Shown here: piece by piece, positions 63,417-64,000 of the stretch | Position numbering within the stretch: position 1 is the first letter of the stretch | How the letters are laid out: every line of letters begins with the position of its first letter | Source of the DNA: Pseudomonas sp. CCC3.1 | GTDB taxonomy: Bacteria > Pseudomonadota > Gammaproteobacteria > Pseudomonadales > Pseudomonadaceae | Reading direction: 5' to 3' | Length of the DNA stretch: 64,000 nucleotides | Assembly: GCF_034347405.1 (NCBI RefSeq) | Contig: NZ_CP133778.1 | Span: 1,302,001-1,366,000 of the forward strand | Notes under the pieces: generated by a model | The model's database searches: none | What the model was told of the DNA's origin: nothing | What the model saw: the letters and a program-made list of their open reading frames with translations, nothing else | Position numbers and translations under genes: made by a program

Positions 63417-63736
63417 GTGTCTGCGATTTGAGTTTTACCTGTTCACGATGGGGGGCTTGCAGAGTCGATCTGAAGCGATCCTGGAGGTGCTTCCAGAGGT
63501 TTGCTCACGTACACAGGGTTCGACCTGATTGTCTGTCAGCACCTCTCTGCGCGCATGTCGAGCAGCTTGGTGGTGGACTAAACCTTAGAGTGATGATTTT
63601 TAAGTGTGCCGGGCGTCCATGAGCAATTGCGCAGTGGTCTGCAAAGATAAGTCAAGATCTGGGCTGTTCAAATTCTATTGATCATGCTAAAACCTTTGAA
63701 GCGCTGATCTAGCTGCTTGAAAAAGAAGGGAAAAAT
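63417..63736. other. Intergenic region between rpsA and ihfB
   Basis: Nothing coding is credible here. The region is expected to hold the ihfB promoter; a GAAGGG ribosome site is visible close to 63726, just before the ihfB start. I see no other structure. Confidence 0.5.
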
Positions 63737-64000
63737 ATGACGAAGTCGGAGTTGATCGAACGAATTGTCACCCATCAAGGGCTGCTCTCATCCAAAGATG
63801 TAGAGCTGGCTATCAAGACCATGCTTGAACAAATGTCACAGTGCCTGGCGACTGGAGATCGAATCGAAATTCGAGGCTTTGGCAGTTTTTCGCTGCATTA
63901 CCGTGCACCACGGGTCGGCCGTAACCCAAAGACCGGCCAGTCTGTAAGTCTCGATGGTAAATTTGTTCCTCATTTCAAGCCGGGCAAAGAGCTTCGGGAT
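63737..64000 (+). CDS. ihfB: Integration host factor beta subunit, partial
   Basis: IHF-beta pairs with IHF-alpha to bend DNA at specific sites. The 88 residues present begin MTKSELIERIVTHQGLLSSK and include the DNA-binding arm GRNPKTGQSV near residue 61. The gene runs off the right edge with only the last few codons missing. It follows rpsA, as in most gammaproteobacteria. Confidence 0.96.
   Translation, partial: MTKSELIERIVTHQGLLSSKDVELAIKTMLEQMSQCLATGDRIEIRGFGSFSLHYRAPRVGRNPKTGQSVSLDGKFVPHFKPGKELRD

Overview
The window is a 64 kb piece of a Pseudomonas chromosome. Gene order and protein families point to the P. fluorescens/P. fragi side of the genus: a clpS-clpA-infA-bpt-aat-ftsK-lolA-rarA block, a monomeric isocitrate dehydrogenase, the fused tyrA-aroA gene, the NAGGN osmolyte operon, an rbdA-undA pair, and Pseudomonas-type REP palindromes between genes. 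The species cannot be fixed from the sequence alone. I see no rRNA, tRNA, phage, IS element or CRISPR array.

Layout. 0-11.3 kb (mostly minus strand): isocitrate lyase aceA, a small secretin-like periplasmic protein, a GNAT enzyme overlapping the ribosomal oxygenase roxA, purB, hflD-mnmA-NUDIX, monomeric idh and a CspD-like protein. 11.5-16.1 kb: the N-degron proteolysis genes clpS and clpA (plus), and infA, bpt and aat (minus). 16.4-24.0 kb (plus): ftsK, lolA, rarA, crcB, serS, cysG. 24.1-28.8 kb (minus): the three-gene NAGGN operon (M42 peptidase, ngg, asnO). 29.2-34.0 kb (plus): one 1608-residue DUF6543/LRR/NEL-type E3 ubiquitin ligase-like protein, the main accessory gene. 34.0-39.2 kb: mnmC, a two-domain PPK2 (pap) and fumC. 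39.4-47.3 kb (plus): a DUF2059 protein, a BolA-family protein, trhO, a DsbA-like thioredoxin-fold protein, an ABC exporter, an rbdA-like c-di-GMP protein and undA (1-undecene synthase). 47.4-51.0 kb (minus): SDR, mupP, ubiG and an MTA deaminase. 51.1-64.0 kb (plus): mtnA, gyrA, serC-pheA-hisC-tyrA/aroA-cmk-rpsA, and the start of ihfB.

How the genes work together. aceA and idh compete for isocitrate. bpt and aat add leucine or phenylalanine to protein N-termini, which ClpS then delivers to ClpA. ngg and asnO make the compatible solute N-acetylglutaminylglutamine amide. The MTA deaminase and mtnA belong to methionine salvage. serC to cmk-rpsA is a tightly packed aromatic amino acid, serine and histidine superoperon, with several start codons overlapping the preceding stop.

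Most of the window is conserved core genome. The parts most worth a second look are the NEL/LRR giant protein, the UndA oxidase, the promoter-plus-hairpin in front of trhO, the mini-secretin, the class II-type EPSP synthase domain, and gene losses relative to P. aeruginosa (dimeric icd and trxB absent from their usual places).
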